Positions 60,978 through 64,000 of a DNA stretch of 64,000 bases are shown one piece after another; positions within the stretch are counted from its first letter, which is position 1, and every line of letters begins with the position of its first letter. The position numbers and the translations under genes were made by a program. Where the stretch lies: the NCBI RefSeq assembly GCF_004804275.1, contig NZ_STGI01000003.1, positions 489,068-553,067 on the forward strand, read 5' to 3'. Under the pieces are notes generated by a model. It was not told the origin of the DNA. It made no database searches and saw only the letters and a list, made by a program, of their open reading frames with translations. The DNA is from Herbaspirillum sp. ST 5-3. GTDB lineage: Bacteria > Pseudomonadota > Gammaproteobacteria > Burkholderiales > Burkholderiaceae_D.

Positions 60978-61337
60978 ATGCTCTCTTTTTTGAGAACACA
61001 TCAGAACACATTAGCAAACCTGGCATTGCTGGCAAAAGTGCTGGCCACGCTGCTTGTCGCCATCCTCGCGGTGAGCTACAGCAGCAGCCTGTATGCGGCC
61101 GATACCTTCAAGGGCCAGAAACTGTATGCGAACAATTGCGCGGTATGCCATGGCCCGAATGGCCAGAGCCGTTTGCCGGGAGCACCCAATTTCAACCGCG
61201 GGGAAAGCATTCTCAAACCCGATTTCACTTTGCTTGCCGCGATCCGCGCCGGCAAGAATGCGATGCCTGCATTCCAGGGCATCCTGTCTGACCGCGACAT
61301 CATGGATGTCATCGCTTACGTAAGGACCTTGAATTGA
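60978..61337 (+). CDS. Monoheme class I cytochrome c
   Basis: A 119-residue protein with an N-terminal hydrophobic segment (about 20-38, ending LYAAD), CAVCH near residue 52, then GPNGQSRLPGAPNF and an axial Met in NAMPAFQG. The ending DIMDVIAYVRTLN is a standard class I C-terminal helix. Ribosome site GGAGGGG at 60964-60970. Its stop overlaps the next start (TTGA). Confidence 0.9.
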   Translation: MLSFLRTHQNTLANLALLAKVLATLLVAILAVSYSSSLYAADTFKGQKLYANNCAVCHGPNGQSRLPGAPNFNRGESILKPDFTLLAAIRAGKNAMPAFQGILSDRDIMDVIAYVRTLN

Positions 61338-62425
61338 AGCGTTCAATCAATCTGCTGTTGCTGCCAGCCCTGCTTTCCGCATTCATCGGCACTTCCGCTG
61401 CACAAACAAAAACATCCGACAATTCGAACCAGCCCAAAGTCATCGAGACCTTCTCGGTGGGCGACAACGTGTATGTCCGCGCGCTGACCATGGAGCCCAG
61501 GACCGGCTCGCTGTGGGTCGGTACTTCAGCCGGCGTGCACGAGATCGAGGTCGCTACCGGCAAGCCGCGCAATACCTTCACCCGCAACAGCGGCCTCGCG
61601 AATGAATACGTGTTCGCGGTTGGTATCGACAAGGACGGCTACAAGTGGTTCGGCACCAATGCCGGCGGCGTATCGCGCTACAAGGACGGCAAGTGGAAAA
61701 CCTTTTTTCCCATGCACGGCCTGGCGGATTACTGGGTCTACTCCTTCGGCAATCAGAAGAACGGTGACCTGTGGATCGGCACCTGGGCCGGGGTCAACGT
61801 GGTCGACCTGAAGACGCTCAAGTTCCGCACCTACGTGAAAGAGCTGATCAACGAGTGGGTCTACGGCATCGACGTCGACAAGCAGGATCGCGTGTGGTTC
61901 GGCACCGAAGGCGGCGTGTCCATGTTCGACGGCAAGACCTGGAAGTCGTGGACGCACAAGGACGGACTCGGCGCAGTGAATGAGAAGAAGTTGCTGACCA
62001 GTCCGAACACCGGCCTCGGCACGCGCTCGCGCCACGACCTCGGCTTCCGCTCGGAAGACGGTGCCGCCACCTACAACCCCAACTATGTGTTTTCCATTCT
62101 GGCCGCACAGGACCAGACGATCTGGGCCGGCACTTGGGGCGGCGGCGTTGCCCATTTCGATGGAAAGAAGTGGACCAATTACACCGTCAAGGACGGACTC
62201 GCCGGCGACATCGTCTACAGCATGGTGCAGGACAGCAAGGGCGTGTTCTGGTTCGGCACCAATGGCGGCGTCACGCGTTATGACGGCAAGACATGGAGCA
62301 GTGTCGATAACAGGACCGGCCTGCTCGACAACAACGTGTATGCATTGGCGATCGCGCCGAATGGCGATATCTGGGCCGGGACCAAACGCGGCGTTGCACA
62401 TTTGGCTCAACCAAAAGGGAAATAG
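61334..62425 (+). CDS. Periplasmic Reg_prop beta-propeller protein, copy 1
   Basis: A 363-residue protein starting at TTG 61334, overlapping the cytochrome stop. Signal peptide ending TSAAQ. Repeats with the two-component-regulator-propeller signature: GSLWVGTSAGVHEI, GYKWFGTNAGGVSRY, GDLWIGTWAGVNVV, RVWFGTEGGVSMF, TIWAGTWGGGVAHF, GVFWFGTNGGVTRY and DIWAGTKRGVAHL. In hybrid two-component proteins such propellers sense extracellular ligands, but here no kinase domain is attached. It may be a sensing partner of the nearby kinase or a structural part of the cytochrome system. Confidence 0.87.
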   Translation: MKRSINLLLLPALLSAFIGTSAAQTKTSDNSNQPKVIETFSVGDNVYVRALTMEPRTGSLWVGTSAGVHEIEVATGKPRNTFTRNSGLANEYVFAVGIDKDGYKWFGTNAGGVSRYKDGKWKTFFPMHGLADYWVYSFGNQKNGDLWIGTWAGVNVVDLKTLKFRTYVKELINEWVYGIDVDKQDRVWFGTEGGVSMFDGKTWKSWTHKDGLGAVNEKKLLTSPNTGLGTRSRHDLGFRSEDGAATYNPNYVFSILAAQDQTIWAGTWGGGVAHFDGKKWTNYTVKDGLAGDIVYSMVQDSKGVFWFGTNGGVTRYDGKTWSSVDNRTGLLDNNVYALAIAPNGDIWAGTKRGVAHLAQPKGK

Positions 62426-62436
62426 GGAGAATTGAC

Positions 62437-63696
62437 GTGCAGTTGAACAAAATAACAGTGGCGATCATCGGTGTCGGCGTGGCAGGCTTGGTGGCCGGTG
62501 CCTATCTCGTCGGCGCCAAGCAGGCCGACAAGGCACCCGAAGCGAAGCAAATCTCCGCCGGCCCGTTGAAGCCCGGCGCACAGGCCCCGAGCAATCATCC
62601 TCCCATGCCCGAGCAGGTAGCCGCAAGCGGCGGGCAGGGCGGGCCGGAGCAGCAGGGCAAGGTGCAGATCGACCCGAACGCCAAGTTCACCCATTTCCGC
62701 GTCGGCAACCGAAACGTCAAATCGATTCTGGTCGATGGCAGCACGACCTGGGTCGGCACTTCGGGCGGGGTGGTGCGCTATGACACCAAGACCGACGAAT
62801 ACCGCCTGTTCGACGTGCGCAACGGCTTGCTCTCCAACGGCGTGTTCAGCATCACCAAGCTCGACGGCAAGATCATGGTCGGCACCTATGGCGGCGGCAT
62901 GTCGCTGTACGACCAGGACAAGGACAAGTGGGAAAACTTCAATATTCCTGACGGCCTGGGCGACGCATTCGTCTATGGCGTCATGAAAACCAGGAATGGC
63001 GACGTGTGGGTCGCCACGTGGTCGGGCGCAAACCGCATCCGCGGCGGCAACCTGCGCGACCGTTCCAAGTGGGACCTGTTTACCGTCGAAAACACCAAAG
63101 GCGGCTTGCCGAACGACTGGGTATATGGCCTGGCCGAAGGCAAGAACGGCGAAGTCTGGATGGCGACGGAAGGCGGGCTGGCGCGCTACAAGGACGGCAA
63201 GTGGGACAACTGGAACCACGCCAAGGGCCTTGGCGCGGACTATGAGAAGGTGAAGAACGACATCAAGTTCAACAATGATCCGTCCACCCAGTCGGTGCAC
63301 CACGCCAAGCAGAAGGAAGAGATGGGCCTGCAAGGCATCAGCGTGGCCTACAACCCCAACTACATCGTCTCCATGGTGGTCGATGCCGAGGGTACCGTGT
63401 GGGCCGGCACATGGGGCGGCGGTCTGTCCAGTTTCGACGGCAAGAACTGGAAGCATTACACGGTCGCCGACGGCCTGCCGGGCAACCATGTGTTCATGCT
63501 GCATATCGACCAGAAGGGCGTGATGTGGATCGGCACCAACGATGGCCTTGCGCGCCGCGACGGCGACAAGTTCACCGTGCTGAACACCGCCAACGGGCTC
63601 TATTCCAACACGGTGTTTTCGATGGCAACCGGGCCCGACGGCAGCAAGTGGGTCGGCAGCTTTGGCGGCGTGTCGCATTTGAAGGCGATGCAGTAA
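62437..63696 (+). CDS. Membrane-anchored Reg_prop beta-propeller protein, copy 2
   Basis: A 419-residue paralogue of the preceding product. GTG 62437 follows AGGGAG. An N-terminal helix (about 5-25, VAIIGVGVAGLVAGAYLVG) is followed by a Pro/Gly/Gln-rich linker to residue 75, then propeller repeats (TTWVGTSGGVVRY, KIMVGTYGGGMSLY, DVWVATWSGANRI, EVWMATEGGLARY, TVWAGTWGGGLSSF, VMWIGTNDGLARR, SKWVGSFGGVSHL). The anchor suggests it faces the periplasm from the inner membrane. Last gene of the island. Confidence 0.87.
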   Translation: MQLNKITVAIIGVGVAGLVAGAYLVGAKQADKAPEAKQISAGPLKPGAQAPSNHPPMPEQVAASGGQGGPEQQGKVQIDPNAKFTHFRVGNRNVKSILVDGSTTWVGTSGGVVRYDTKTDEYRLFDVRNGLLSNGVFSITKLDGKIMVGTYGGGMSLYDQDKDKWENFNIPDGLGDAFVYGVMKTRNGDVWVATWSGANRIRGGNLRDRSKWDLFTVENTKGGLPNDWVYGLAEGKNGEVWMATEGGLARYKDGKWDNWNHAKGLGADYEKVKNDIKFNNDPSTQSVHHAKQKEEMGLQGISVAYNPNYIVSMVVDAEGTVWAGTWGGGLSSFDGKNWKHYTVADGLPGNHVFMLHIDQKGVMWIGTNDGLARRDGDKFTVLNTANGLYSNTVFSMATGPDGSKWVGSFGGVSHLKAMQ

Positions 63697-63804
63697 TACC
63701 GTAGACCTGAATCGCATCACCTTGTTGCTCTTTCCCCATGCAGGGGAAGGTTGGGAAAGGGGAAGGGTGTCAGAATCATCGCAATCCCCAGTCTCCAATC
63801 CCGA

Positions 63805-63827
63805 CTCTCCGCCGGCAAGGCGGAGAG
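63805..63827. repeat. Hairpin-forming inverted repeat before hemE
   Basis: CTCTCCGCC (63805-63813) and GGCGGAGAG (63819-63827) are perfect arms around a five-base loop. No T-run follows, so it is a transcript stem rather than a clear terminator. It separates the propeller genes from hemE. Confidence 0.5.
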
Positions 63828-63854
63828 AGCCGTAAAGTCAGCAGAAAGTTATCC

Positions 63855-64000
63855 ATGTCATCCAAATTCGCCCCCCTGAAGAACGACACTTTCCTGCGCG
63901 CCCTGCTGCGCCAGCCGACCGATTACACGCCGCTGTGGCTCATGCGCCAGGCAGGACGCTACCTGCCCGAATACTGCGCCACGCGCAAGCGCGCCGGCTC
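63855..64000 (+). CDS. hemE: Uroporphyrinogen decarboxylase, N-terminal part (cut by window end)
   Basis: The first 48 codons are present and run off the window. The conserved start of HemE is seen: FLRALLRQ, then [16 protein letters not shown], the substrate-binding R-Q-A-G-R segment. The enzyme makes coproporphyrinogen III in haem synthesis. A haem gene next to a cytochrome island is suggestive, but hemE is a housekeeping gene and may only mark the edge of the inserted or expanded region. Confidence 0.95.
   Translation, partial: MSSKFAPLKNDTFLRALLRQPTDYTPLWLMRQAGRYLPEYCATRKRAG

Noticed and set aside
1..64000. Mobile element boundaries, integrase, tRNA or att sites flanking the island
   Set aside because: None was seen. 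If the island was acquired horizontally, its ends are outside the window or no longer recognisable.

Overview
The window reads as a chromosomal segment of a GC-rich betaproteobacterium, probably Burkholderiales and possibly Oxalobacteraceae-like. This rests on gene style, the hemE gene at the right edge, a System II cytochrome c maturation set and an RquA-type gene; no 16S is present, so the placement is inference. Nearly the whole window is an extracellular electron transfer island. By direct count it holds about 20 c-type cytochrome genes, from one to eleven CxxCH motifs each. No rRNA, tRNA, insertion sequence, integrase or CRISPR array was seen.

Layout. (1) 263-20,630: four decaheme MtrA/DmsE-family plus MtrB/PioB-family outer-membrane porin-cytochrome modules (263-3841, 4432-7475, 10973-14170 on the minus strand, 15018-18359). 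Between and after them lie small monoheme cytochromes, an RquA-like rhodoquinone methyltransferase (7933), an ethylbenzene-dehydrogenase-type haem protein (10670, minus) and a fused nine-haem c plus membrane b cytochrome resembling Geobacter CbcL (18581). The last two modules are divergent copies of each other around an 847-bp region carrying three TTCTC-N6-GAGAA palindromes. (2) 21,193-33,356, minus strand: an esterase, an MgtA-type P-type ATPase, two GGDEF-EAL proteins, a chemoreceptor and a CheW. (3) 33,561-60,310: a second electron-transfer locus. It has mono- to triheme cytochromes, three NHL-propeller lipoproteins, a parvulin-type chaperone next to a different outer-membrane beta-barrel, a translationally coupled run of triheme and fused cytochromes, two paralogous helical proteins of unknown function and an 11-haem protein. 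It continues with ResB, two CcsA proteins, a haem-copper-oxidase-like protein with a TPR tail, a TlpA-type thioredoxin and an NtrB/NtrC-like kinase-regulator pair. (4) 60,403-63,696: a Sel1 protein, a monoheme cytochrome and two Reg_prop beta-propellers. (5) hemE begins at 63,855 and runs off the end.

How it may work together (inference). A CbcL-like quinol:cytochrome oxidoreductase and small periplasmic cytochromes would exchange electrons between the quinone pool and the MtrAB conduits or the second barrel. Rhodoquinone would give a low-potential pool, and the local ResB/CcsA/TlpA genes would mature the many haem proteins. The main regulatory observation is at least nine sequences with the strict sigma-54 spacing GG-N10-GC, each upstream of an electron-transfer or cytochrome-maturation gene, in a window that also encodes a sigma-54 activator of the NtrC type. 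Its partner kinase has a CxxxHCxxC-like insertion next to its phospho-acceptor histidine, a candidate metal or redox sensor. The island therefore looks like one sigma-54-controlled regulon for outer-membrane electron conduction.
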